Source of the DNA: Bacteroidota bacterium
Lineage (GTDB): Bacteria > Bacteroidota > Bacteroidia > B-17B0 > Aurantibacillaceae
Assembly: GCA_018267825.1 (NCBI GenBank)
Contig: JAFDXR010000004.1
Span: 106,896-170,895 of the forward strand
DNA: 64,000 nt
Reading direction: 5' to 3'
Part shown: in pieces, positions 26,499 through 35,607 of the stretch
How positions within the stretch are numbered: the stretch's first letter is position 1
Layout: each line of letters starts with the position of its first letter
Notes under the pieces: generated by a model
The model's input: only the letters and a program-made list of their open reading frames with translations
Database searches by the model: none
What the model was told of the DNA's origin: nothing
Position numbers and translations under genes: made by a program

Positions 26499-27569
26499 TT
26501 ATTGTTTTTTAAGCGTATCCGTTATATTTTTTTTCAATGTATCGGCGATCATCGTCACGAGTGTATCGCTCGTACCTTCTTCGGGGAATACATCTGTAAA
26601 ATAATTACTCAGGTCTACATTTTTATTTTTGGGGATTCTGATATTGTATGTTTTATGATCGGGGTTTGTGAGTTTATCACCAATAAGCCAGGCATTGAAT
26701 ACCCGCAGGGTTATGATGTTGGTACCTGCATGCCTGGCAAAAGCATGTAAATTGGTAATGGAAGAATCGACCCTGAGAATCTTATAAGGAGGAAGCCCAC
26801 CACTCTTTTTTTGTGGATCCTGTTTAAGACCAAAGTGTTGCGGATCCGAAAGCAGGGTTTTGTAAGCCAGAATTCTGTATACAAAGCTGCCGGTTTCAGC
26901 ATTTAAGAGCAGGTCGTAGTAATTATCGGTATGTTGCTCGGCCAATCGTTTCTGAATACCACCAATACCCAGGTTGTAGGCTGCCGCCGAAAGTGTCCAG
27001 TTATGAAGTACCTGGTAGGCATCCTTAAAATGCTTACAGGCTGCGACGGTCGATTTTTCGACGTCATAACGCTCATCGACTTCAGGACCAACTTCCAGCC
27101 CGTAGTTCTGGGCGGTATTTGGCACCAGCTGCCAGAAGCCTGCTGCTCCCATGGGAGAAAGTGCATTAGACAAATGGCTTTCTATAACGGCCACGTATTT
27201 AAAATCGTCGGGGACGCCTTCCCGCTTCAAAATGGGTTCAATAACCGGGAACCATTTCTGTGCCCGGGAGAAGAACATGGCCGCTGAACTCTTCCAGTGT
27301 TTATTGCTGTGAAATTCCTTTTCAAGGCTTTCTTTAATCTCATAGTCATTCTGAGGAATTCTTTCACCACAAAATTCGAGGTTCCTTGGAAGATTAAGCC
27401 CCAACACTTTAAAATTGGATAAAGAATAGTCGGCACCCTGTATTGGCTTATATACAAGTATCTTTACAAGGAAAAACAAAATACCCCAAACAAAAACACA
27501 GATCAGTGTGTGTGTTGTGAGATTGAGTATATTCCTGGAAATTTGTTTTATAGAGAGTACCGTGGTCAC
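26499..27569 (-). CDS. Membrane-anchored lytic transglycosylase
   Basis: A 356-aa protein with one N-terminal membrane segment (about residues 17-40). It carries an SLT/MltD-like domain at about residues 105-230: YVAVIESHLSNALSPMGAAG with the catalytic Glu, then FWQLVPNTAQNYGL, AACKHFKDAY, and AAAYNLGIGGIQKRL. It cleaves peptidoglycan between MurNAc and GlcNAc. Its ATG overlaps the stop of the WecA-like gene by 4 nt. It is therefore translationally coupled to the exopolysaccharide operon, where it may open the wall for an export complex. Confidence 0.92.
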   Translation of the reverse strand: MTTVLSIKQISRNILNLTTHTLICVFVWGILFFLVKILVYKPIQGADYSLSNFKVLGLNLPRNLEFCGERIPQNDYEIKESLEKEFHSNKHWKSSAAMFFSRAQKWFPVIEPILKREGVPDDFKYVAVIESHLSNALSPMGAAGFWQLVPNTAQNYGLEVGPEVDERYDVEKSTVAACKHFKDAYQVLHNWTLSAAAYNLGIGGIQKRLAEQHTDNYYDLLLNAETGSFVYRILAYKTLLSDPQHFGLKQDPQKKSGGLPPYKILRVDSSITNLHAFARHAGTNIITLRVFNAWLIGDKLTNPDHKTYNIRIPKNKNVDLSNYFTDVFPEEGTSDTLVTMIADTLKKNITDTLKKQ

Positions 27570-28651
27570 TTACGCTTCTGTATAATCGTATTTAGATATA
27601 AAGATACGAAGGTAAGCGCAGAAAAAATAATAGAAAGCCATATCCAGATAGCCTGATAGTTTAAGATAATTTCGAGCACGACAAAGGCACCAAAAGCTCC
27701 GATTAATGCATATAATATGGCAATTCGCTTCTCCGTAATACCTTTAAAAAACAAATGATGTGTGGTGTGGTCCTTTCCTCCGACAAACGGAGAACTTCCT
27801 CTGCGGATCCTGTTAATGGTCACAGTAACCGTATCTGTAATAGGCAGAATAAATACCCCGATAATTGCAACAAAGCCTATAAAGACAGGGTTAATGCAAT
27901 ACCAGTTATTATCCATGAAGGATGCTACATTCCAGCAATATTTAATACCAAGTATAGCAAGAAAAACACCTAAAAACTGGCTGCCGGTGTCGCCCATAAA
28001 CATTTTTGCCGGATGCCAGTTGAACACTAAAAATCCTGTCAATGCCCCTAAAATCCCGATACTCAGAATGGGCAACGGGCTCAGGGCCGTTTTCAGGGAA
28101 ATATTAAGGACAATAACAAAGGTGAGTATGGCTATAGATACAATGGTGGTGATTGCATCCATGTTATCGAGCATATTGATCGAGTTCATGAAACCAACCA
28201 CCCAAAGAATGGTGAGTCCATAGTTTATAAATTCATTTTCAAAAATATCGATCGATGTACCTGTGAATATCAACACGAGTCCGCAAACCAGCTGTGTGAT
28301 AAGTTTGAGAAGTGGCTGGGTATTATATGCATCATCAGCCAGGCCCATCATAAAGGCAAGCGAACATACGATCAGAATCCCAATGAGCCTGATGCTGCTG
28401 AAATCCAGCTTCAGCACATTGTTTATCATAAACAGGAAAATGAATGTAAGAAGAAAGGTAAGATAGAAGGAAATACCTCCGAGGGATGGACGGACAGAAG
28501 GATTCCAGCGAATCTGCCGGTGGATATTCTGCCGGATCCCGAGTGTTTGTGCAAATTTCAAAAGAATTCCATTAACGAGCACCGAAAAAATAAAGGTGCC
28601 GCCAATAATAAGCATAAAAAACAGCGGTATATTCTTTTGAATAAACTCCAT
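27566..28651 (-). CDS. WecA/MraY-like polyprenyl-phosphate sugar-1-phosphate transferase
   Basis: A 361-aa polytopic membrane protein with about ten hydrophobic segments. Family motifs: RPSLGGISFYLTFL near residue 50, GLADDAYNTQPLLK (Asp pair), the NMLDNMDAITT catalytic region, MFMGDTGSQFLG (Mg2+ Asp) and the late KDHTTHHLFFKG loop. It would transfer a sugar phosphate from UDP-HexNAc to undecaprenyl phosphate, starting repeat-unit synthesis. It begins 1 nt after rfbC and overlaps the transglycosylase gene. The sugar is not predictable. Confidence 0.93.
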   Translation of the reverse strand: MEFIQKNIPLFFMLIIGGTFIFSVLVNGILLKFAQTLGIRQNIHRQIRWNPSVRPSLGGISFYLTFLLTFIFLFMINNVLKLDFSSIRLIGILIVCSLAFMMGLADDAYNTQPLLKLITQLVCGLVLIFTGTSIDIFENEFINYGLTILWVVGFMNSINMLDNMDAITTIVSIAILTFVIVLNISLKTALSPLPILSIGILGALTGFLVFNWHPAKMFMGDTGSQFLGVFLAILGIKYCWNVASFMDNNWYCINPVFIGFVAIIGVFILPITDTVTVTINRIRRGSSPFVGGKDHTTHHLFFKGITEKRIAILYALIGAFGAFVVLEIILNYQAIWIWLSIIFSALTFVSLYLNTIIQKRK

Positions 28652-28652
28652 A

Positions 28653-29195
28653 TTAAAACGGGCTGTTAAACTCCTTCAGTTTTTGCCCCACAAGATCTTT
28701 CTCTGACAATAAAGGTGTTTCGATCATCCAGTTAATCTTCAGATCTTCGTCATTCCACAAAACACAACCTTCAGAAGCCTTATTGTAGAGATTGGTGCAT
28801 TTATAAGAAAAGATCGTATGATCGCGCAACGTGGCAAATCCATGCGCAAACCCTTCGGGGACATAAAACATCAGTTTGTTTTCTTCGGTCAGTTCAACAG
28901 CAACATGTTGCCCGTATGTGGGAGAATCCTTACGGATATCGACTGCCACATCCAATACAGCGCCGGTAATAACACGAACCAATTTACCCTGTGCGAAAGG
29001 AGGTGCCTGAAAATGCAGCCCTCTTAACACACCCCGGTGTGAAAGCGATTGATTATCCTGAACAAAATTCATATCCAATCCTGCTTTTTCAAATACTGCG
29101 CGATTGTAGCTTTCAAAAAAATAGCCCCTCGGATCCTCAAATACCCTTGGTTTAATAATCCATAAATCCTTTATTCCGGTTTCAATAAGTTCCAT
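28653..29195 (-). CDS. rfbC: dTDP-4-dehydrorhamnose 3,5-epimerase
   Basis: Third enzyme of dTDP-L-rhamnose synthesis, a cupin that epimerises C3 and C5. The 180-aa protein has FEDPRGYFFESYN, FVQDNQSLSHRGVLRGLHFQ (active-site His region), GKLVRVITGAVLDVAVDIR and VPEGFAHGFATL. The start codon shares one base with the stop of the kinase gene (TAATG), so the two are coupled. The other rhamnose genes (rfbA, B, D) are not in the window and must be elsewhere. Confidence 0.95.
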   Translation of the reverse strand: MELIETGIKDLWIIKPRVFEDPRGYFFESYNRAVFEKAGLDMNFVQDNQSLSHRGVLRGLHFQAPPFAQGKLVRVITGAVLDVAVDIRKDSPTYGQHVAVELTEENKLMFYVPEGFAHGFATLRDHTIFSYKCTNLYNKASEGCVLWNDEDLKINWMIETPLLSEKDLVGQKLKEFNSPF

Positions 29196-31639
29196 TACTT
29201 TCCAAAAATATTTTTCTTCTTTTTCTTATGTGTTCTGTCGTCGGTGCTATAGTAGCCGTTACCGTAGGTATATCCGTAGCCATAGCCGTAACCATAACCG
29301 TAATTGTAGCCATACGAACCGCGTTTCACATCAATTCCATTTAATATAACCGACAGATGCTCAATATTATTCTCGTTTTTAAGTTTATCAAAAATCTGTA
29401 TGAAGCTTCGGCGTGAGTAATCGGCACGGAAGACATAGATCGGGTAATCGGCTTTCTGAATGGTTGTAATTCCATCCGTTACAAGACCTACCGGCGGATT
29501 ATCGATCATGATATAGTCGTATTTCTTTTTAAGCGCTTCAATAACCTCATCCAATTTTTTGCCGATAATTAATTCCGATGGATTTGGGGGAATAGGTCCG
29601 GCTGTAATAAAATCAAGATTCGGAAAATGACTCTTAATGATACATTCCTCGATGGTGGTCATATCCGTCAGTATTGTACTCATCCCCTTCTCATTCGACA
29701 CTTCAAAGCCACGGTGAATTTTTGGCTTACGCATATCCAGATCAAGTATAACCACTTTTTTGCCCGAATACGCCAGGATACCGGCAATATTAAGCGCCAC
29801 AAAAGTTTTACCCTCCCCTGAAATAGAAGATGTAACAGCTATAATCTTGGGGCCCTCTGTATTATTTATAAACTGGAAATTTGTACGGATGCTTCTGAAG
29901 CTTTCTGCAATAATGGATTTCGGGTTCTTATCAACGACAAGCTGAGATACCGGAATGTCATTTTCGTATTTAGGTACCAGACCAAGAACAGAAACGCTGG
30001 CATGGGTCTGTTTTACAATTTCATTTACAGAAGTAATTTTATCGTGCAGAAGGTAACGGATAAATACCAGAAGGAAAGATAACAATATGGCTGCCAGTAT
30101 CGCAACGAAAAACGCATTTTTCTTGCTGGGCGAAACCAGTGCCCCATCGCCAATCGCTTTTTCGAGGATAACATTTCTCGATACAAAACCGGCTTTGGAG
30201 ATTGAAAATTCTGTTTTCTTCTCCAACAATAATGTATAATATTTTTCACTGATACTGAATAAACGCATCAGGCGTGAATGCTCCACTTCCTCTTCAGGTA
30301 CATTATCATATTTATTTTTGTATTCTGCTGATTTCTGGAGCAGATTTGTATATTTTGTTTTGTATTTTAACCTGACAGCATTTATACTTTCTACCAGTAG
30401 TCGTTTCTGATTTTCGATCTGAAAGTTAATCTGCTTGATATTCTCACTATTGGGGGTAACTTCATACAGCAGGTTCTCTTTTTCGATCAGCAACTTCTGA
30501 ATGGCCTGTGTATATTCTTTAATAGCATCTTCATATTCCGTACCGGCAATCATAGAAACCAGCTCATACGTATCGATGCTTTTGTTTTTTTGAATATTCG
30601 TCTGTAATTCGGCTAAGAGTTTTTCTTCCATTTCAACCCGGAGCATTTCATCTTCCAACGACGTAAGCCGGGCCATATTAGCACTTATGATTTCTGTTTT
30701 ATCTGTATAATTTTTTTGTTTTCTGAAATCCTGGAGATTATTTTCAGAGGTTTTAAGTTCGTCGTAAACAAGGCGTAACTGTCCGTCAATAAAACTGATG
30801 ATGCTTTTAGAGCTCTCACTTTGACGCTCTACGTCAAAATCCAGGTACTCTTCGGCTATGATATTAACGAGGTCTTTTGACTTGGTGGCATTAATGTCTT
30901 TCACTGTAATAAGCACCGTTTTTGCCATATCATTCAGTAGCTTAATATCCAGTTTGGATTGCAGTTCAGCAGTGGCATCATCAACGCTTTTAATTATGAA
31001 ATATGAATTGGGGTTTTCGGTGAGGCTTCTTTCAATGGTTGGTTTTTCAAAAATTGTATTCAGGGTTACATTCAGATCGAAATCCTTATTGGAAACGAGG
31101 CTATTGGTTACAAAAGGTAAAGAAACCGGTTTTCCGGCAGACACATATTCAAGTCGCCCACCACTTAAACCTCTGAACCTGACGTATATTTTAGTACCAT
31201 AAATAGAAGGCCTCTTGATGTTTACCTTAATGTAGTATGGTGAAGAATTATAGAGTTCATTGTTTTTGAATGTTCCTTCATTGAAATAGCTTACCTGGAT
31301 ATCCGATTTTTCGACAACCCTTTTTAAAAATACTTTGGACCGGATCTGTTCAATGGTTTCGGCAATTTTATTCTGCCCGGCCTCAGACTTATTTAACTGC
31401 AGAATCTGGTTTGCTTCATTGTTGTCATTTACCTGAATAACTGCCGAAGACTGGTAAATAGTCTGGCTATAGCGCAAATAGAGATATGCAGCCGAGAAGG
31501 AAATAATAAAAAAGAAGGCAATAAACCACAAGCTGCGTTTGAAAATATAGATAAATAGCCCTATATCAATTTCGGAACTGAATCGGGAAACCCGCTGCCG
31601 GTAATTGTCAATATTATTTTCAACCTGGCTCTGTAACAC
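29195..31639 (-). CDS. Wzc-like polysaccharide co-polymerase / BY-kinase
   Basis: An 814-aa inner-membrane tyrosine autokinase that controls polysaccharide polymerisation and export. The N-terminal Wzz domain has membrane segments at about residues 30-52 and 510-530, enclosing a periplasmic coiled coil. The cytoplasmic kinase has Walker A VTSSISGEGKTFVALNIAG, Walker A' KVVILDLDMRKPKI and Walker B DYIMIDNPPVG. The C-terminal tail has eleven tyrosines, mostly GY dipeptides, as autophosphorylation sites, followed by a Lys run. It starts 5 nt after the Wza-like gene. This is the best evidence that the locus makes a Wzx/Wzy-type exopolysaccharide. Confidence 0.95.
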   Translation of the reverse strand: MLQSQVENNIDNYRQRVSRFSSEIDIGLFIYIFKRSLWFIAFFFIISFSAAYLYLRYSQTIYQSSAVIQVNDNNEANQILQLNKSEAGQNKIAETIEQIRSKVFLKRVVEKSDIQVSYFNEGTFKNNELYNSSPYYIKVNIKRPSIYGTKIYVRFRGLSGGRLEYVSAGKPVSLPFVTNSLVSNKDFDLNVTLNTIFEKPTIERSLTENPNSYFIIKSVDDATAELQSKLDIKLLNDMAKTVLITVKDINATKSKDLVNIIAEEYLDFDVERQSESSKSIISFIDGQLRLVYDELKTSENNLQDFRKQKNYTDKTEIISANMARLTSLEDEMLRVEMEEKLLAELQTNIQKNKSIDTYELVSMIAGTEYEDAIKEYTQAIQKLLIEKENLLYEVTPNSENIKQINFQIENQKRLLVESINAVRLKYKTKYTNLLQKSAEYKNKYDNVPEEEVEHSRLMRLFSISEKYYTLLLEKKTEFSISKAGFVSRNVILEKAIGDGALVSPSKKNAFFVAILAAILLSFLLVFIRYLLHDKITSVNEIVKQTHASVSVLGLVPKYENDIPVSQLVVDKNPKSIIAESFRSIRTNFQFINNTEGPKIIAVTSSISGEGKTFVALNIAGILAYSGKKVVILDLDMRKPKIHRGFEVSNEKGMSTILTDMTTIEECIIKSHFPNLDFITAGPIPPNPSELIIGKKLDEVIEALKKKYDYIMIDNPPVGLVTDGITTIQKADYPIYVFRADYSRRSFIQIFDKLKNENNIEHLSVILNGIDVKRGSYGYNYGYGYGYGYGYTYGNGYYSTDDRTHKKKKKNIFGK

Positions 31640-31644
31640 TAGGC

Positions 31645-32403
31645 CTATTTTACGTTTTTAATATAAGTAAATATAATCAGCGTGGTTGACAGAAGTGTAA
31701 GCACCGGGGTTAGCTCGGTTGCGAATGTTTTAGCCACACGGTAACGTGGTTCTACATAGATGATATCATTGGCAAGGACAACAGATCGTCCGGCCGAAAG
31801 TCCGTCGATTTTGGAAAGGTCCATGAGATACACCAAAGGTTTCTTATCGCCGTTATTACGAATCAGTTTTACTTTATAGGCTTTACCGTCATCGGTGATA
31901 CCTCCGGCCAGAGCCAGGGCCTCAATCACAGTGGTGTTATTATTCGAAAGTGTTATAACCCTTGCCATTCCACCATTACCCGGAAAAACAGTAACCCGTT
32001 TATTGGTAATTTTTAAGAGCACGTATGGCTTCACATAATATTCCGTGTATTTCTCCTCCAGAAGCGTTTCTGCTTCTGTTTTGGTTAAACCGGCCAGCTT
32101 AACCCGTCCGATTAAAGGAAACTTAGCGGTTCCGTCAGATTCTACTGTTAAATTGAGATCATTACGCTCTATGAAATTGGATCCGCTGCTTAAATCCACG
32201 AGTTTAAACCCGTCGTTTGAAAATATTTTATAGTTGATCTCATCCGTTGGTTCAATTCTGTAGTTCAGCTTGGTAAGGGAATCTGATAATTTATCATAGT
32301 CAAAATCCTTTGGCGTTTTAAGCATCAGATTGGAACGGAATACTTTACAAGATGAAAGAAGTGCGATGGCAAAGCAAAAAAGGAAAGTTTTGTAAAAACG
32401 CAT
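31645..32403 (-). CDS. Wza-like polysaccharide export lipoprotein
   Basis: A 252-aa outer-membrane lipoprotein (signal peptide with lipobox LLSSC, Cys at residue 19). The polysaccharide-export domain is visible at about residues 50-135 (YRIEPTDEINYKIFSNDGF, KFPLIGRVKLAGLTKTEAE). An SLBB-like part follows (VIEALALAGGITDDGKAYK), then a C-terminal hydrophobic helix (about residues 228-248). Wza-type proteins form the export channel working with the BY-kinase encoded next. It is shorter than Wza (about 380 aa), as in many Bacteroidota. Confidence 0.93.
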   Translation of the reverse strand: MRFYKTFLFCFAIALLSSCKVFRSNLMLKTPKDFDYDKLSDSLTKLNYRIEPTDEINYKIFSNDGFKLVDLSSGSNFIERNDLNLTVESDGTAKFPLIGRVKLAGLTKTEAETLLEEKYTEYYVKPYVLLKITNKRVTVFPGNGGMARVITLSNNNTTVIEALALAGGITDDGKAYKVKLIRNNGDKKPLVYLMDLSKIDGLSAGRSVVLANDIIYVEPRYRVAKTFATELTPVLTLLSTTLIIFTYIKNVK

Positions 32404-32457
32404 ATATTAAGTCTTCTTAATACAAATTTAGTATTTAAATCCGATGCCTGCAACATC

Positions 32458-33639
32458 CTATTCTCTTTTTAGCAAAGCGCTGTAAAGCGCATCCACATCT
32501 TTCACAAGGCGGGTATAGTGAAATCTTTCGAGAGCCCATTCCGGTCCGTATTGCGCCGCTTTCTGCCGCATACTTTCATCGCCGGCTGCTTTCAGCAGAT
32601 TGTTGCAATACAATACATCGTCAGCTACTTCCGAAAGCAATCCACAATCAGGATGCAATATATCTTTTATACCTCCCACATTAGTAGTCACAACAAATTT
32701 ACCACTGGCCTGTGCTTCGATTAAACTTACCGGTGTACCTTCGTTTAATGACGTGAGTGTCACAAGGTCAAGCCCATCCAATGCCCAGTCAACATTGGTT
32801 ATCCAGGAAGTAAAGAGAATGTCTGTCTTCTGCACCGGATCATTGGTAAAGCTGAGCCCGTATTGGCGGCAGGCATCTTCTATGGCAGGTCTTGTTTCAC
32901 CATCACCAATAATAATGCCCCGGAAAGGTTTTGTATAGTGCTGCTTCAGGTATGCTATTCCTTTAATGAAAAGCTCATGATTTTTGATGGGCACAAGCCG
33001 GCCTATAATTCCAATAGCCAGCACAGAGTCATCTATATGGTATTTTTCACGAAATGATTTTCTGTTTTCCTCTTTGTTATTCCTGAATTTTCCAAGATCA
33101 AAACCCAGAGGCACGACATGAAATTTTTCTTTCGGTGCAATGGCAAAGGTTTCCGTGAGTTCGCGTCGCTGTTTCTCGCTGATGGCAATAATAGCATGGG
33201 TTTTACGGGCCAGGTACCTTTCAATGGCAATATAAAACCTGGTCTTGAGTTTTCCGAAATAAGAATGAAATACATGCCCATGAAAGGTATGAACGATAAC
33301 CGGCACCTGACAATGTGCGGCTGCCAAACGCCCCACAGCACCCGCTTTTGAAGCATGCGTGTGAACAATATCCGGTTTAAATTCACGGATCATCTGCTTG
33401 ATCCGTTTATAAGCCCTGTAATCGGCTTTTATGCTGATTTCGCGCTGAAACTCCTCAATAATCACCGGCTTTAACCCCAGCTGTTCCGGAATAAACAGGG
33501 AACTGTCCTCCCCTTCCTCCTCGGGCCCGCCAATCAGGAGCGTTTCGTACTTAGGTGCCAGGTAACAACTCAGGAATGAAACATTATACGTAATTCCACC
33601 TAAGTTAAAACGGTTGATTATCCTCAGTATTTTAGGCAT
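32458..33639 (-). CDS. GT4-family (group 1) glycosyltransferase
   Basis: A 393-aa retaining glycosyltransferase of the GT-B fold. I start it at the ATG at 33639 (MPKILRIINRFNLGG), which is the standard N-terminal strand; that start overlaps the end of asnB by 8 nt. Visible are DIVHTHASKAGAVGRLAA, FHGHVFHSYF, IGIIGRLVPIKNHELFIKGI, and the C-terminal donor-binding region SLNEGTPVSLIEAQASGKFV (E-x7-E). It adds a sugar to the lipid-linked repeat unit. Donor and acceptor are unknown. Confidence 0.93.
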   Translation of the reverse strand: MPKILRIINRFNLGGITYNVSFLSCYLAPKYETLLIGGPEEEGEDSSLFIPEQLGLKPVIIEEFQREISIKADYRAYKRIKQMIREFKPDIVHTHASKAGAVGRLAAAHCQVPVIVHTFHGHVFHSYFGKLKTRFYIAIERYLARKTHAIIAISEKQRRELTETFAIAPKEKFHVVPLGFDLGKFRNNKEENRKSFREKYHIDDSVLAIGIIGRLVPIKNHELFIKGIAYLKQHYTKPFRGIIIGDGETRPAIEDACRQYGLSFTNDPVQKTDILFTSWITNVDWALDGLDLVTLTSLNEGTPVSLIEAQASGKFVVTTNVGGIKDILHPDCGLLSEVADDVLYCNNLLKAAGDESMRQKAAQYGPEWALERFHYTRLVKDVDALYSALLKRE

Positions 33640-35491
33640 CAATAAAATCCTCCATGTGTTTATACCATTGCTGAAAAACAATGACCGCCCATACTTTTGC
33701 TGCCACGTCGCCCGGGTTCAATGAGTATAATTGTGTTTTTAAATTTTGAATATATGCCGGATTAAAGATGCCCTGCGCCTTCACATAATCAACTGAAAGC
33801 CAATCATTTTCGATACGCGATCTTAATTCCCCATTAAACCATTTCAGAAGCGGCACTTCAAAGCCTTTTTTCTTTCTCTGAAAAATTTCGGCCGGCAACA
33901 TATCGCCGAAGGCTTTTCTTAAAATAACCTTTTGTTCGTGCCGGGTTATTTTATGTTCCAGATTACTTCCCAGTGCAAACTCAACCACCCTGTAATCCAG
34001 AAACGGGTTGCGTATTTCAATACCATGCTGCATGCTCATCCGGTCTACTTTCACCAGCATATCATCAGCCAGTACGAGCGACAGATCGGCTAGATTTAAG
34101 GCTTCATAAACGGGAAAGGTATCAAAAAACGACTCCACCTTCAGATGCCCGTCTTTAGCCGGATGCACCAGTAATTCCCTGAGCTCACGTGGCGCCGAAA
34201 TGGAAGCCCAGTTGAGATACCGGTCCTTGGGCGACATGGCAGCCGAACTATAAAAGCGATCCATTTGCCTGAAAACGTTTGTTATCCGGCTGTTTCGCGA
34301 TTTCGGTAATAATTTCAGAACAGGACCTGCCACCGGATGCAGATGCCTCAGCGGCGACTCATTGGCCATCCACTCTGCCCGGTGTTTATGGTATCCCATA
34401 AACAATTCATCGGCACCGTCGCCACTCAGCGAAACCTTCACCTGCCGGGCTGTAAGCTTCGACAGGATATAAAAATTCAGCGCGGATGAATCAGCAAATG
34501 GTTCATCAATGCTCTTTAAAAAATCATCCAGGTTATCCAGTAAATCATCATTGGAGAGCTTAAATGTCTTATGTTCCGAACCTATATGCCTGGCCACCTT
34601 TTCGGCATAGTGCGTTTCATCGAAATAGGGTTCATCTTTAAACCCGATCGAAAACGTATGCAACTGGTTGTGCTGTTGGGCGGCAAGTGCTGATACAACA
34701 GAGGAATCAATGCCTCCGCTTAAAAAACAACCAACGGGTACATCGGCATGCAACCTCAGCCGTACGGCATCATTCAGCAGGTCTCTTAAAACATGTTCAC
34801 TTTTAGCGGAAGCTTCCGTTTTTGTAACAAACTGTTCAGGCCTGTACCAGGATTCCAACACCACTTTATCATTCTGCACTTTCATGTAATGCCCTGCAGG
34901 TACCTGCCTGATGGATGCAAAAATACTGGCTGGCCCGGGGATATAATTAAAACGGAAGTAATTATAAAGACTCTGCTGATCCAGTTTTTGTTTACCTACA
35001 ACTTTCAGTATCGGCTTGATCTCCGAGGCAAAAACGAGGATATGCCCGTCGCAGTAGTAATACAGTGGTTTTATGCCGAGCCTGTCGCGAACCAGAAACA
35101 GGGTGTCGGTCCTGTTGTTATAATGGGCAAAGGCAAAAAAACCATTGAATTTTTCAAGACTTGCGGTCTGCTCCCTGTCAAACATCCGGAGCAGTACTTC
35201 CACATCGCCGGAGGTCCTTACATTCAGGCCATTCTGAAGGGTTGCATAGTTGAAAATTTCGCCGTTGAAAGCCACAACAGATTCGCCATGCTCCGCCATA
35301 AACGGCTGATGTGATGCTTCTGATACATCCAGAATGGAGAGCCTGGCATGCCCAAGAGCCAGTTTAGGGCTGTTGTATACCCCTTTGTGATCAGGGCCAC
35401 GGTGTGCAACAGCTTCAAGGGCATTTTCGATATCCGCCAGAAATTTTCTGCCGGTTTCAGTAAAGCTGTATATCCCCGTAATACCACACAT
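33632..35491 (-). CDS. asnB: Glutamine-hydrolysing asparagine synthase family protein
   Basis: A 619-aa two-domain amidotransferase. The N-terminal glutaminase starts with catalytic Cys2 (MCGITGIYSF) and contains HRGPDHKGVY and GHARLSILD. The synthase domain has the PP-loop FLSGGIDSSVVSALAA and SLSGDGADELFMGYHKH. Members in polysaccharide loci often amidate sugar acids or peptides rather than make asparagine. Here it is the first gene of the operon, coupled to a glycosyltransferase, so the target may be a uronic-acid-type sugar. True asparagine synthesis cannot be excluded. Confidence 0.93.
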   Translation of the reverse strand: MCGITGIYSFTETGRKFLADIENALEAVAHRGPDHKGVYNSPKLALGHARLSILDVSEASHQPFMAEHGESVVAFNGEIFNYATLQNGLNVRTSGDVEVLLRMFDREQTASLEKFNGFFAFAHYNNRTDTLFLVRDRLGIKPLYYYCDGHILVFASEIKPILKVVGKQKLDQQSLYNYFRFNYIPGPASIFASIRQVPAGHYMKVQNDKVVLESWYRPEQFVTKTEASAKSEHVLRDLLNDAVRLRLHADVPVGCFLSGGIDSSVVSALAAQQHNQLHTFSIGFKDEPYFDETHYAEKVARHIGSEHKTFKLSNDDLLDNLDDFLKSIDEPFADSSALNFYILSKLTARQVKVSLSGDGADELFMGYHKHRAEWMANESPLRHLHPVAGPVLKLLPKSRNSRITNVFRQMDRFYSSAAMSPKDRYLNWASISAPRELRELLVHPAKDGHLKVESFFDTFPVYEALNLADLSLVLADDMLVKVDRMSMQHGIEIRNPFLDYRVVEFALGSNLEHKITRHEQKVILRKAFGDMLPAEIFQRKKKGFEVPLLKWFNGELRSRIENDWLSVDYVKAQGIFNPAYIQNLKTQLYSLNPGDVAAKVWAVIVFQQWYKHMEDFIDA

Positions 35492-35607
35492 GCAGCTAAT
35501 TTAGTAAAAATTAGGCAGTGCAACGTAATAAGTCTAAACCGACCGGACGCTGAAAAATATTTTGGGTGTGTTAGGCATAATTTAATAAATTTAAAGTCGC
35601 CAACTCA

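Noticed and set aside
29223..29310. Short periodic repeat at DNA level
   Set aside because: It is the coding sequence of the GY-rich kinase tail on the minus strand, not a separate element.
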